Positions 1 to 12,212 of a DNA stretch of 64,000 nucleotides are shown piece after piece. Location of the stretch: the NCBI GenBank assembly GCA_038093515.1, contig JBBPSI010000019.1, positions 175,151 to 239,150 on the forward strand, read 5' to 3'. The notes beneath the pieces were generated by a model that ran no database searches, was not told the origin of the DNA, and saw only the letters and a program-made list of their open reading frames with translations. How positions within the stretch are numbered: the stretch's first letter is position 1; every line of letters begins with the position of its first letter. Origin of the DNA: Butyriboletus loyo. Lineage: Eukaryota > Basidiomycota > Agaricomycetes > Boletales > Boletaceae. The position numbers and the translations under genes are program-made.

Positions 1-117
1 TATAAATCGTGGACCAGATGGGCTTGTCCGTGGGTATCACCATGCTCATTTGTGATTTCTAAACCAGAAGGTAGCGGATGGAGAGCGCGAGACGAATGTG
101 TTAACCAAGTCAATTGG

Positions 118-1850
118 TCATAGGGTGTTTTCCCATTGCCGTAGACAGGAGTAACCGTCATAGTCAAAGCTACCTTCTGAGTTGCACGAGCATCGGCCAT
201 CGGTCCAGCGTTGCCCATTGGTGGGACAATGCGTGAAGGGTGGGTGCTCATATCCAATTTCATCAAAGAAATGAATGGCGCTACGCGGCAAGAAGAGAGC
301 GGCGGCGATGGAGTGCACGGGCGCATCACCCCAGCGCTATATCAACAAATGAGCCTTCACACGCTCTGCCGCCGGTGCGGATAGGGGGAAGAATGGGAAC
401 TTGCCTCATAGTAAAAACCTCCAGCCCGGTCGAGGAATTCAAAGAAAGACATATACGTCTCTCCTCGCCAAAAGTCCATGTCTGCAATCTCGAAGTTGGA
501 CCAAACTAGGGGGTAATAAGCCTGACGCAGAAAGGGCACTCATAGCTGCTTACAGTGACATAAGTTGTAATTGATTCCGCCATCCTCAGAGATAAACCTG
601 AGGGCATTATCCGGATTCACTGTCTCCGGATGTGCCCTCGTGTATTCTACAAAACAGTGTATGGAATTTGTGCGCAAACTTGGCAGGGCCGGGTCAGACG
701 TACCTTTCACCGTCTCCCACAGGGAGGGTATCGTGGCCTGGAATTCATACAATGAAATTGTGAAGCCTGTAAAGCTTCCGTGAGTTTCAACTTGACATGA
801 ATTTGAAAAAGTTCTTGGCACCGGCCCACGTGTGTTACGAACAGAGTGAATGTATCCGACCTACTTACCATAGGTCTTGTTATATTCCTGCATAAACCGA
901 AGAGGGTCCGAGGGAATATCGCAATGAAAACGGACGGATGGCCTGCATGTCGTTCGCTTACGCCCACTTTCATTGACGCTGGGAAAGAAACTCACTCGAT
1001 CCTCCAATAGTACCTAGCCATGTCGTCCAAAGTAAGTGAAAGTGCATGCATGCCTGGTCGAAACCTCCTACCTGTACTTTTGAAGCAGTGGATGCCTGAA
1101 GAAAAACTTCCCGAAATAATGAACCCAGTACGTGAAGACCGTCTCAACTGTGCACTCACACCAGAGTTGAACCGACACATGTTGCGATAGGGAAGGCTAC
1201 CTATATGAAATGCATCAATGGTCGGGTATTCGACCTACTCCTGAAGTTGTACGACATACCTCCATAGATAACGTTATCCTCCGCCATCTTCTTCCTAGCA
1301 TCTGCAGCTTTTTGCTCATCAATCCATGACGGCGCATACCAATGTTCATGTGGTATGATCCCAAACTCCATTTGGGCAGACGACAACACCGACACGCGCC
1401 TCATGGGCGATGGCTCAAAACCATGCACTCCAATCTGGTTAAATGGACATACCTTTTGAACTGATCATCGAAAGGCTCCTCGTTCAGAAAAACATACGGA
1501 TATCCATGTTCGCGGTTGAATCGATCTTCGACGCTCCGAACGCTCTGAATAACCCCATCGAGGTCGGAGTTTCGACAAAGGATAACAAATGTGGCGTTTG
1601 CTCTTTCGACTGTGCCCAAGGTAGCATGTGGCGTGGAATTGGAAAGCGAAAGGAAATCATGATTGGAACTTGAGGAAGATTTTGAAGAGGCCAGCACTTC
1701 GAGCGTTGGAAGATCATATACTCTGAATGTAACAAAAAGCGCAGCCTGATTCGCAGTAGGGTACGTTGAGATTTCATCAGACCCGTTAAACTTGATGGTA
1801 CTCACGAGAAGAAAACCGACTACTATGACATAGCGAATGGGTATGGCCAT
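118..1850 (-). CDS. Alpha-1,2-mannosyltransferase, GT15 (KRE2/KTR/MNT1 family)
   Basis: Predicted type II Golgi enzyme that adds alpha-1,2-mannose from GDP-mannose to O- and N-linked glycans. Ten exons can be joined (1850..1453, 1399..1260, 1200..1160, 1106..1072, 1013..996, 942..869, 766..704, 646..554, 505..405, 336..118), giving 393 aa, near the family size. Residues 1-20 form a signal anchor (start MAIPIRYVIVVGFLL). GT15 hallmarks follow in order: HEHWYAPSWID, YRNMCRFNSG, FHCDIPSDPLRFMQEYNKTYG (in part), NPDNALRF, and WSNFEIADMDFWRGE, whose Glu is the family's proposed catalytic nucleophile. The C-terminus has the Cys-rich HPPFTHCP region. The intron after exon 9 uses a GC donor (gcaagt). 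No breaks are seen. Which KTR paralogue it is cannot be told from sequence alone. Confidence 0.93.
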
Positions 1851-4417
1851 TACAACGGTGGCACCGGTGGATGAAACGAAACAAAATGAAGGGGGGCCAC
1901 CGACTTGTCGTACAGCGTATGTATAGTCGCGCTGATACTGGTAGTTGTCAGCTCCGCAGCCAAGCCGGCCGATATAATGGCCCAGGCGGTGCTGTGGCTG
2001 GTGCAAATGTGATAAGACAGGACGAAACCTCCACCCGATAGTGTATCACTTCGCCGGCATGTCGGCGCGGTTGCCAACACGCCAACTCGATCTTGATATT
2101 GGCTCATGTGACTTGATGTCTCGTGTTGACTTGGGCTCCACGTCGCGTACGTCCACCAATGAGCGCTTGAGCATTGAGCGCCGATGCTGTAGGATTTGGG
2201 TGTAGTTCTGGAGAACCTCGCGCAGAATATCGGGTCTCGTCCACCAATAAAACGCGGGTTCCTGCGTAAGATAAAGTTGCCAGGGTAACTACCGTTTTTC
2301 TCCACCGTGCTGGACGATTGTCGATGCTTGCAACTTCATGCGTTTCAAGCTTCTGACAGGTACCACAGATCAAGAGCCCACCTGTTCGATCCTACCACGC
2401 CTGTCGTTAAATTGAAATTGCTCCCACGGACCTGGACATTCTCCGACATCCGGGAGTTTCGCGCAGTCCACCTGGAGAGCATGCACGTGGAACGCCATCC
2501 GATCGTGCCTCGTTGATGTCCTGGAGTACTGCAGGTGAGTGATGTACGGAAATAACACCAGACGCTAAGGCGGACGTGGGACTTGTCCTGACCAATTACG
2601 GTAAGACAACCCGTCATATGGGCGGGGAGACGAGCGGGGTCGAGGACGAGGACTGTAGCGGACCCGATAACTGCGTCAACTCATATGAGGCTCAAACTTG
2701 CTTTGACATAGAGAGGCCAGGAATTTTACAGTCAACATTCAGCGAGTACACACGAACGAATGTTTTCTATGTGGTGATCCCAACAGTAGACACCCGACCC
2801 CACTCAAACAGAAGAGATTTCAATATATAACCTGTTGAACTTGTCGCGGTCGGTTTTGGATGCCCTGGTTGAGTACGCTTAAGTGGGGTCGGGTGTCTAC
2901 TGTTGCGATCGGCGCTGACCGTGCACCGCAGGTCGATACGGTTTCAAGGCTCTCGGGGTCAATTGGAAATCATGAGATCCAGGACACCCTCAGGCTGTTG
3001 TACACGAAACGCGTTTCGATCAAACATAAAGCGGTAGTAGTTGCAAGCAGTACACTTCAACATCGGCTCATATACCCCCGGCCCGAGAGACTGGAATAAA
3101 AAACGCAACTTGAAGTACTCATCAGGAAGCTGTAGAGCATGAGAATGCGCTCCTTCCTAGGTAGCGAGTGGGCATGCAACCGAGACCACGACTTGTTCGA
3201 GCCGATGTGTAGGCCTCGGAGGCCGGCCCATGAGAAACAGAAGAATACAGCGAAGCCCGCTGGTTACCGGTTATGCTTCGCATCCAAACAGAAGGGGGTA
3301 CTAGTAGCATCATCCTCGTTGGGCAAAACATGACGTTCATCCCCCCCTGAACAATGTAACGTAAAGCATGTAATCAAGTGGGGATGAAACGGAATGGAAT
3401 TCAACGGAGAAGAACGTCGGAACGCATGGTGTGGGAAGGTCAGATAACTGCAAGACGGCGACGAACACATCAGGCATAGCGCCTTGCAAGGCACAAGGCA
3501 GCCCATCCATCTTCCCACCACCTCCAGACCCACAGCGATCGAATAATACATACGCATAACAACAGCAATGTCAATGGAATGCAAGAAGGCGACGAACACC
3601 GCCGGACGTGCGCGAGCCACTGGCAAGTTAAATTCCTTGAGAAGGAAGACATCATCGTATGAAGGTGTTTAGGAGAGAGTTCAAGACAAGCGCGGCATGT
3701 TACATGGTGGCTCGGGCCGCTTGGCTCACCATTTCGCGTAGGCTGTCGCTTTTTTGTTCTTGGCAGGCTGCAGTGGCGCTACTTTTTCCAGCCAACCACA
3801 GTGGGACGACGCATTCATTTTCATAATTTACGACATAACCCACTGAATCCAAATTCACTAGAAGCCCAGTTCGAATTCCTGTATAGCCTCGTCGAGTCGA
3901 AGCGTCTTTCACCTTCTGTGATATCTCGAGAAGGCTCATCCAAAAAGACGTTACGTGACAATTAAATATTATTGTTCGGCCTTCCAGGGTTGGTGTCTTC
4001 TGTGACACCACTTGAGCACCAAAGTGCATACGGTACAGTCGCCAAAGAAGCGGCCGGAAAAAGCCAAACCGGGTGCGACACTTCTTGAACGTCCAGGGGC
4101 GCAATGATTAAGTCACAGTGGCTAGGAGAGGAGAAATGCCATTATGGAGAAAAAGAGCGGCAAAGATTCAGAAGGCATTGAGGGTGAACCAAAAAATCAT
4201 ATTCTCAGAAAGCACCTGGAATGGTTGTAAAAGGAGAGGTAGAGTTAAGAGAATGAAACAAAACGAATTAAATCGCTCTAAAAAGCCTACAAAACCGTGG
4301 TCACACCCGAACCGCGGATAGGACGATCCAATATTCAGTTAACCATATCCGGAGCGGGTTGATCTGAGCTGTCAAGAGATATTCGAGGAATGCAGGTAAA
4401 CCTTGCTTTCCTTCACA
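1851..4417. other. Intergenic stretch, no recognised gene
   Basis: About 2.6 kb between two minus-strand genes. Open frames here (for example 3700..4104 on the minus strand) show no family motif and no linked exons. The only clear structure is an inverted repeat at 2776..2910. A near-repeat of about 20 bp recurs at 3448 and 3580. Confidence 0.5.
2776..2910. repeat. 29-bp inverted repeat with 77-bp loop
   Basis: The arms 2776..2804 and 2882..2910 are reverse complements with one mismatch; the inner 23 bp (2782..2804 against 2882..2904) match perfectly. The loop is 2805..2881. It lies in intergenic DNA about 0.9 kb upstream of the GT15 gene. It could be a hairpin transcript, the relic of a foldback element, or a rearrangement scar. 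No target-site duplication is evident. Confidence 0.8.
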
Positions 4418-7400
4418 TCACAAACTGAACAAGCCACTGGCCCGCCGACGACTCAGGACTGGGTGCACGAGAACCAAAGAAATACCGAGTCCGACTGTAA
4501 GTCCAATCGAAACGGAGATCAACTGCAAGGCTGTCTGGAATCCGCTCAGGTAGGATGATGATGACCCCGACGTCTGGTCTGACACAAAGTTCAGGAGGCC
4601 CCCATTCCCAAGACCAGAAGGCACTTGGAAAAGAATACCGGTGATCTGATAGCAGACGAGTCATTCAGAATTTGCCTTGGCTTCAATCCGTGGAGAACCT
4701 ACCATGACAACAAAAGCGTTTCCATCGAAAAAGCGTCCGTACATGTTGGACACAAACCCGACCGCGAAGGCACTGGACCCATCCAAGATCCCATGAGCCC
4801 ACGACGCGCCATCGTGGTGAAATGAGTGGTACATACCCAACTGCTGCACTGATATCACTCTGATTCGGGAATTTAATGCCCACGAAATGGTTCGTCACCC
4901 AACCGATCGATGCTATTGCGATGAGGAGGATCTATGCACGCAAGTTAGCGTCGGTGGATATGGCAAAGTGTGATTGTTTTCCAATCGTATCGTTACAAGT
5001 ACTTACCATTTCTTTCCTCCACCATGGAGCCATTAGTCTCATGCTCAGGAACAACGAATACGTCGGTACTGTCAAGAACGCCCACCATAGGCTTGGAGTT
5101 TGTTGCCACCACGGTCCCGCAGGGTCATGAGACTTTATGCACGTGTAGTCCGTTGGGCCAATGACCGACTGCCCGATTATCTTCTCGTACATCTCCGCGC
5201 CAATCGCGAGCCCAAAACCCAGGAAAAGTGAGTACATCAGGGCGAAGCATAATCGAACAGCACCGGCAACCAAAGAACGCGACGAAAGTTCGAGAGACCC
5301 GCTGAGCACGATAAAGCCCTTTGTACGCGTTTTCATTAGCTATTTGCGACAGAGGCTCCATCGCGGCTACTTACTGGCAGGATCAATACCACTGAACTGC
5401 TGGCAACGGCCGAGTAACAAAAATGTTGGGTCGATGCCAATGCGGCACTCAAGAAGCTCAAGAGCGTTGCGATGGTAATTTCGAATACGTTCGCATAAAG
5501 TTCGTGGCGCACGCCGATCAACTGAATCGAAACGAGGAGTGCACCGAGAGGTGCCGATGCGAGAGAGTCGATAAAGGAGCCCGAAAATGAGACGGAACAT
5601 ATGGAGGCGGAGCACATTCCCCCAATGATGGACAACTGTACAAAGTTATACAGGGGCTTCTTGCGCATCAGAACATCCAATAGAGCCGACGCCGCGGAAA
5701 CCGACATAGCGTCATGAATGACCTAGAAGCCAAGGTTGGTCATATATGTGCCATCAGAAATGTCCGTGTCACTTACGTTCCAATACAATGTGTGTGTATC
5801 CCCAAGCTTCTCCAGATCCAAGGCGCTGCCTTGTCGAATGAACTTGACATTGCTCGTTCCCGTCGCGCTGTCCTCGAATGAGATGAGCATCACATCTGGC
5901 AGGTACATGCAGCTGATTTCGAGATCTAACACGTGTGCAGTGCTTTGTATCTGCGCTGCTAGACGGTGCGAAGGACCACCGAACATCATCATCGCACGGG
6001 AAAGCTTCATGATGAATTCTTGTCTTTGAAGAATTTCAGCTACGTGCCTCGTAATCTAGCGCGATTTCAGTCAACTTTATGAAACGGGCGAGAACGGGTG
6101 ACGCACATAGACTTCAGCCTTTTTTTTCCTTTTCCGCCGTTTCTCCTTTTCTCTCCGCCTTTCCCTCTCTTTCCGCTCCTTCCTCTCTTGCTCCTCAATT
6201 CGTCGGGTCTCGCTCTCTATGTGTTTAAGATCGAAATAGTCCTTCTTCTCACCAAACTCGTCCACAGGTGTACCTTTCGCGCTCACAGTCTTGGGTGTTG
6301 CAGTGCCGCTCTCGCCGGGCGTAATAAATCCCTTTTCTGCATTAGGCGACGAAAATGTTCTGAGGTGACTTGGAGAAAAATGCATGGGTAACGGAATATC
6401 CTTTAACCTGCCAGTCCATCCCTTGCGTCCTCCAGGGGTATCCACCTTCGCCTTGTGTACCAAACCGTCCGAAACCGTAGTTGGAGATACCACAATTGTA
6501 GCGCCAGGTGTATTGAGCGATTCTGCCTCGCTTTCCTTTTCCCTGTTCGCATTGTGCTCGGAGGCTGCGATGTCGGAATCTGTGCTACTTGCACGTCGGA
6601 GGCCACGAGATATTATATTAGGGGTCCTCGGAACGGTCTTCGGAACTTCCTCGACGGAGTATCTCACAAGGTTATAACCCGACCTCTCCAAATTCGGCGC
6701 GAGTGTCGCCTGCTGTGGCCCAGCCACTCCAGAGAGCGTACCTGCTCCAGCTATGAGAGCGGCCGTCGTAGATGCAGCCGGAAGGGATGGAGGCCTGAGG
6801 TGGAAAAGGATAGATGAAGCAGATCCCTCCTTGAGGGAGCGACCGAGGCTGAAATTTCCAGGGCGTTTATCTTTGACGCCTTTCTGTTCTTTCGAGGTAG
6901 AGTGATCATGATTGTTGTCCTGGTCGGGTAACCATGGACGATGAGGTTTCGAAAGGATGTTATCTTCACTTTCCGCGTCGGAGCTGGTACGACTCCGTGG
7001 GGTACTTGCCCCGCTTGTGCTTGCCCCATCATCATGCTCGTGATCGTGTCCGTAAAGTGCCAACAATGTACTGAGCATACCGTTACCAAGCTTCGGACCA
7101 TGGGGCTGACCACGATGGTGGACTTCGGAATGTTGTCCGCCACGATGGGACATGTGGGGGAGGCGCACGACGGGCGCCAACCAACCACCAGGGACTTTTT
7201 TGCGCATCCGTCCTGGGCGATGAAACTCTCCGTCGGCGAAATCGGTATCGTTCTCCGCATCAGAGCGGGTATGCCTTCGACGACGGTGAGCATGCTCCGC
7301 CCCCTTTCCTTTTTCGCTCGTTCCTCTATCTTTCTCTCCTTCGCGGGTGCCTTTTGATTTGGCAGTCTTCTTACCGTTGGGCGAGCGATGGAGCCAGCTC

Positions 7401-8231
7401 CAACCTCGCCTTGTGTGCGCTCTTACTACTCCCGCGGCTTGGTGTTCCGCCATTCGTTCGATGTGCTTCTCTCCGAACCTTGCATCACTATCGCTTCTTT
7501 TCGCCCAGGTCGATCTCCTTCGGAGAGCATTTCCAACTTCTCGTCGGCCTCCAGCATCGGGTATTGGTACGTGGAGGGGTAATCCCTCTCGTTCTAATGG
7601 GTCTATCCATACTTCTCCAGGAACATCATGCGTGTGTTGCGCGACAAGCGTGGATGATGATGGATCTGCACCGACATCGTCTATGGTTGGTGAGCTTTGT
7701 TGTGTGGACGAACCACTCGTGCCTTGTGATTCTGATGCTCGTATTTGAGGTGCGCTCGTGGTCGGATATGGATTATCGCTATTGATGTGGGTTGGGTTCT
7801 GGTCAGATAACGAAACGGGAAGATTTGTAAGCGGGTAAAAATGGGGGGCCGGGGCAGAAGTAGTTGCGCGAAGTGAGATGACGGCTTGGGGTGGCATTGA
7901 AGGGAGTGCACTCGCTCCTCCTTCTCGTGTTTCCGACCCACTCTGAAAATGCTCCTCCGACTGGTGCCTCTCCAAGGCATTCCGGAGGGTCTCGAATGCG
8001 CTGGGCTTCAGATCGCTTTCAGCTCTGCTGAAATAGAATGACCAAAAGACAAGAACATACGTCACGCCCCGTCACGTCAAGTTCATGAATGCTCGGTCGA
8101 GGCGAGTGATCATCAACCCAGACATCATCATGGCCAGCCCACTGAACACGACGCGGTGTTCTTGTGCCGCCATCGGTCGGGATGCCACTGGCGGGACGGG
8201 AAGGTGGAAGTGTTCCCGACGAGGATGTCAT
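4418..8231 (-). CDS. Prm10/ThrE-like membrane protein (DUF1212 + DUF3815)
   Basis: Fungal multi-span membrane protein of the pheromone-regulated Prm10 group, related to the bacterial ThrE threonine/serine exporters; substrate in fungi unproven. Joined exons: 8231..8061, 8005..6107, 6055..5777, 5722..5375, 5318..5007, 4931..4837, 4772..4703, 4645..4418, giving 1133 aa. The first half (about residues 1-680) is Ser-, His- and charge-rich and looks disordered, with the short conserved LGNGMLSTLLALYG and a Lys/Arg/Glu run near its end. The ThrE core starts at EFIMKLSRAMMMFGGPSHRL and carries about ten hydrophobic segments. The C-terminus VHPVLSRRRASGLFSL is typical. The first splice junction is the weakest: a phase-matched acceptor (ctgaag) is used because the nearer cag would shift the frame. 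Confidence 0.88.
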
Positions 8232-11154
8232 GATGCTAACAGGAACCACAGATGATCTATGGTTGGGGGTATGCCATCGCGTGAGTGGTGAACGGTGAAC
8301 GAGGGCGAGGTGAGACATACATTTTCCAATGACTTCAAAGAGTTGAAACGGCCAAGCCAGGAGATAAATTTTCCTGAAGGATTTTCAGAAAGGAGTTGCC
8401 GGGTCGGGTGCGAGTAGGGTTAGTTACTACCTACCTGGCTGGGATGAAATCTGGTAGTTGGAAGGAGAAAGTTATCGATCAGAGGGACATGTCTCGAGGG
8501 AGAGAAAGACCGCGACGGTTTGTGGCCAGCACACGGCGAGTACCCTTGACGTCATTCGAATTCGCAGCCCCACCTTCCTGATTTGGCAATCACTCTCGTT
8601 CCCGCAGCCGCTGAATGGACCCTCGATACGCATAAATAAACTTGCACCCTCAAGCTCACGTTAGCTCCACTCCTTGACACCTCCCTCAAATACACGCGGC
8701 AGCCCGTCACACCTGTCGCGCACCACACGGCGTCTCATCTCGGCGTATCCAACTCGTGTTTTCTGCCAATCTGTGGTACTAGTATCCCTCCTCTCGAAGT
8801 CAATGTGATGGCTTTGCGCCCTTACATATCTCCTGCGACAACCTGCCTCCCTTCTCGTTCACCCTTCAATTCCCGAGAGCGTAATATCGACCAACCTCAG
8901 CTTGAAACACCGTTTCTCCTTCCCGAGACCAACTTAAAATCCCTTATCAATCCGCTCAGGGCTCCAACTTTGCCATGTGCCGCATGATCGCGGTCGCGCC
9001 ACCGATCGTCACGCCTTCACAAACATCATACCATTACGGGAAACATGACTACTGTCACCTGCTCCCCACTCATTTCCCAAGCAACCCGAAAACGTTCCAG
9101 TGTATCGAATGGTCAAGTCATTGTCGAATCAGCCTGCCGACGCGACGAATAAGCATCGAGCCGAACCTCGAATACATCTTAATAAACTTGATGATCCCAA
9201 GTGGCGTTCTCGTCGAGGATTCGCTCAGCACGGCATCCATCAATACTCGATCGACCGTCAGACTACGCAGCTGATGCATGAAGGCACTTGCCCAACGCTT
9301 CCTTCAGGGAAACCGCATGTCGAAGCACTGTCCACCTGCCTGACTTTGCCAATGAATCCTCCCTAACCGATTCTATATCAAGATGCGTGGGTCCGTATGA
9401 AGTCACCTGACCCAGCTACATTCCCATTGAATCTTTCCGTCCAGTTGACGAGGATAAAGCAACTCCTCAGTGACATCATACCCCCGAAATTCATGCCCGG
9501 CTCGCGTGCAAACGTGACATCGGCGACTATCATTGTGTCTTGTCATTTCTCTCTGTGGAGTCGTCGTCCGCTTGCAGTGCGAACTCGGGGATTGATCGTT
9601 TTATAAGCGGAAGTGAGGTTATGCGTGGCGTAGGGGCATAGGAGGAATTCGACACTCAAGCACCACAAACCCAACTATTGAGTTCAGCCCCGATTGATCC
9701 ACTGCCCACGACGGCCAGTTGCGGCGGTAGAGGGCCTTCTCTCGTGTTCTCGGATCGTATGGATGTGGCTGTTCGAGTTTGTCTGAAAGGCGACCTTGTA
9801 AGCCTGTGACTGGTGGCCCTCAGAGTCCTTCACCTTCCTCAGAGGCAGCCTTTAGGCTCAGCATGTCTCTTCCCCTTCGTTGGTCAGTTCATGGATCATC
9901 AAGTCACTCGACAGCGGAGGCGCCCGTGTTGGACTTGATGCACGCTCCAAGCTTCCCAGCAACCCCTTTGGCCTGGCTATGAATTGCGTGATGCTCCACA
10001 GAACCTCCACGCACCTGGAGATGTGCTGCAAGTCCTGTCCTTTTGGTGTACGAAAAAGCTCGTTCTTGGGTAACTGACTTCGAGTGAATGCCTTTCCACT
10101 GAAGGAAGCTAGTATCCATTTTTGTTTTGTGCAGCTTTTCCGATAGCGTGTCCATCTCGATTCATTCCTTTGTGTCGTATACAGATCTCGGATATACTTC
10201 ACGGTAACGTCTTTATTTTGACTACCTTGGTGTCCCGTGTTATCGATCATGGGACTTCCGTATCAACTGTAATCTGCTATGCAACCAGGGATTATCTGGT
10301 CATGTCACGTTACCGCAGGCGCTAATCCAGCATCGAAATGGGTGGTGGAGCCAACAAGGCCTGTGCGAAACGATTGGTATTACTTGGATGTTCATTCCTC
10401 CATACAGGATGGCTACGAAGTTCCCAACCCGATCGAACCCAAAGATCTATACACCGCGAGGAGCTGCCTGTTTTGTGTGTAATGATTTCTTCACAGGTTG
10501 TCGATCATCCGCTGGCACGATTCTATCTGGATGTCATTATGAAAGCATCACGACTAGCATTAATTCTGCCAGAGGTGCCGAATGTTCTTGTCTTTGTGTC
10601 GATTGTCCCACGGGGCTTTAGGAACCTCTCGCTGGACACTACATGCAGTGTATGTGCTAGTTATGGGTGTGACGTCTTTCAAGGGACCGTCAACGACTCG
10701 AAATGGGTGAAACCATGCTACTCAGTAGCAATGGCGTGACGGACCCGGAGATCCTCGAGCATCCAGGCTTGAGAGTCACAAGTGAAACTCGAGGGTATAC
10801 GTGAGGAGACCAAGTTCTCGCCAAGTTCTCACTGAGGGCCGTTGCGGAACCGCGTAGATTGCTTAAAGCGAAAAGTAGTAGTCGCGGCGATCACGGCCCA
10901 AGTCATCAGGGTGTAGCGAGGTACAGAGTCATCGACTCGACTCGACTCGACTCGACTCGACCTCGACTGGTTGACAGCTACGACGGGGATGAAACTTGTC
11001 AGGGCTAGCCAACACTCGCTCGATACCTTCATTCTACTGCCAGAGTCATGTTAGCACCAGTGAGCAGATTCGTTTGACTTGTTGCTTCATCAGTATACAA
11101 TGCTTACGTAATATCCATATCCATATACAATGATTGACCTGCAGTACATCCGTA
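8232..11154. other. Gene-poor stretch with unassigned plus-strand open frames
   Basis: From 8,396 to 10,740 several short plus-strand frames stay open, helped by a C/T-rich composition. A TATA-like cataaataaa (about 8,630) precedes an ATG at 8,808 (ALRPYISPATTCLPS...), but the frames after it could not be joined into a product and match no family I know. The 10,338-10,739 frames are also unassigned. A decayed or fast-evolving gene is possible. Confidence 0.3.
10932..10960. repeat. Pentanucleotide microsatellite (CTCGA)n
   Basis: About five to six uninterrupted copies of a CTCGA/ACTCG unit in intergenic DNA. No coding link is visible. Confidence 0.85.
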
Positions 11155-11531
11155 TTTGACAAAGAGGTTTATATGTTGTACAAAATGTGAAACCTTGACC
11201 AAAACTTCAAGCTTAGGGTCAGGGTTAATATGTATTTAAACTTCATGTATGGCATGACATTTAGGTTGCCATATAAACCAAGCCTAAATATTAGTAACCC
11301 AACAATAATAGTGTTCCCATGCCATTTCTCCCCCTACAGGGGCAGCCATAAATGGCATGGGAACATTGTTACTGCTGAGCCACCAATATTTAAGTTTGGT
11401 TTATATGGCATCCTAAATGTCATACCATGCGTGAGGTTTGAATCCATATTAACCCTGACCCTAAACTTGGTCAAGGTTTATATTTCAAATATAGCTTTTA
11501 CATTTTGTACAAAATATAAACCTCTGTCAAA
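11155..11531. mobile_element. 377-bp foldback MITE with TA target duplication
   Basis: The two halves of this AT-rich segment are imperfect reverse complements over almost their whole length (arms about 180 bp, centre near cccctacaggggc at 11,333). The tips read tttgaca.agaggtttata on both ends, and each is flanked by a TA dinucleotide (11153-11154 and 11532-11533). The TA duplication and lack of coding capacity fit a Tc1/mariner-type MITE. The right arm has an extra stretch of about 18 bp near 11,485, so the arms have diverged since insertion. No transposase source lies in this window. Confidence 0.85.
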
Positions 11532-12126
11532 TATATCGATGTAGCTGTTGTGAAAGTATGATAATGCACACCAATGAGCACTGCAGTTTCAAGCATCAAT
11601 GCCTTCCATGGCAGAATTCTTGCAGTCAAGTTAAGGTGGTATTGATGTGTCGCAATGGAGAGCGACAAGATCGCGAGTGCCTTATCTGGACTTGACTACT
11701 CCCGATACAGAGCTTGGGCGCCGACTTCTCACATGACATGTTATCGCTGCCAGCAGACCTCAGGTGAGAAAATAGAATCTACTTCAACTTACGCACTGTT
11801 CTGTCCTGCCAGGCATCGAAGCTCAGATGCAGACGCACTGGCACACATGTTATTCAATAGTGCGTCTCGAGACGCTTGACACCATTGACGACCCAGCAAA
11901 AAAAAAGGTTTCATACTTTAAGCGTTCAATGACTTCCGAGTCTCCCGTGACTCGGTTGCGTCATTCAGCGCACTTCGTGCTGCCGGACATCATCGCCGTA
12001 GTATTACTAGGCGGTGAGAGGTTTCAAGTACCCCAATATTCGTGACACCACCTGTCGCCACAAGCATCTGATCAATCTCATCGGGTTCGTCCTCAATTGC
12101 ACGTCCGCGTAGAGATATGGTCCGAG
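11532..12126. other. Upstream region of GH18 copy A
   Basis: No gene recognised. An open frame at 11,655..11,879 has no identifiable motif. From about 12,050 the sequence is similar to the region before GH18 copy B (about 29,930), so the duplication includes the promoter. Confidence 0.4.
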
Positions 12127-12133
12127 TATAAGA
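12127..12133 (+). promoter_or_regulatory. TATA-like box of GH18 copy A
   Basis: tataaga, 80 bp before the ATG. Copy B has tataaaa in the same aligned place, so copy A carries a weaker variant of the box. Confidence 0.45.
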
Positions 12134-12212
12134 CGCAGCCGAATCATGCTCGATGGGTACACAGCTTTTGTGGCTCTCTGGCGTCTCACTTTCAGTTCCA
12201 TTTATCAGCATC

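Noticed and set aside
3700..4104. 134-codon minus-strand open frame between GT15 and the ThrE-like gene
   Set aside because: No recognisable domain; no exon could be linked on either side.
6098..7785. Long plus-strand frames over the Ser-rich exon of the ThrE-like gene
   Set aside because: They are antisense shadows of a composition-biased exon; the minus-strand reading joins precisely to the conserved ThrE core.
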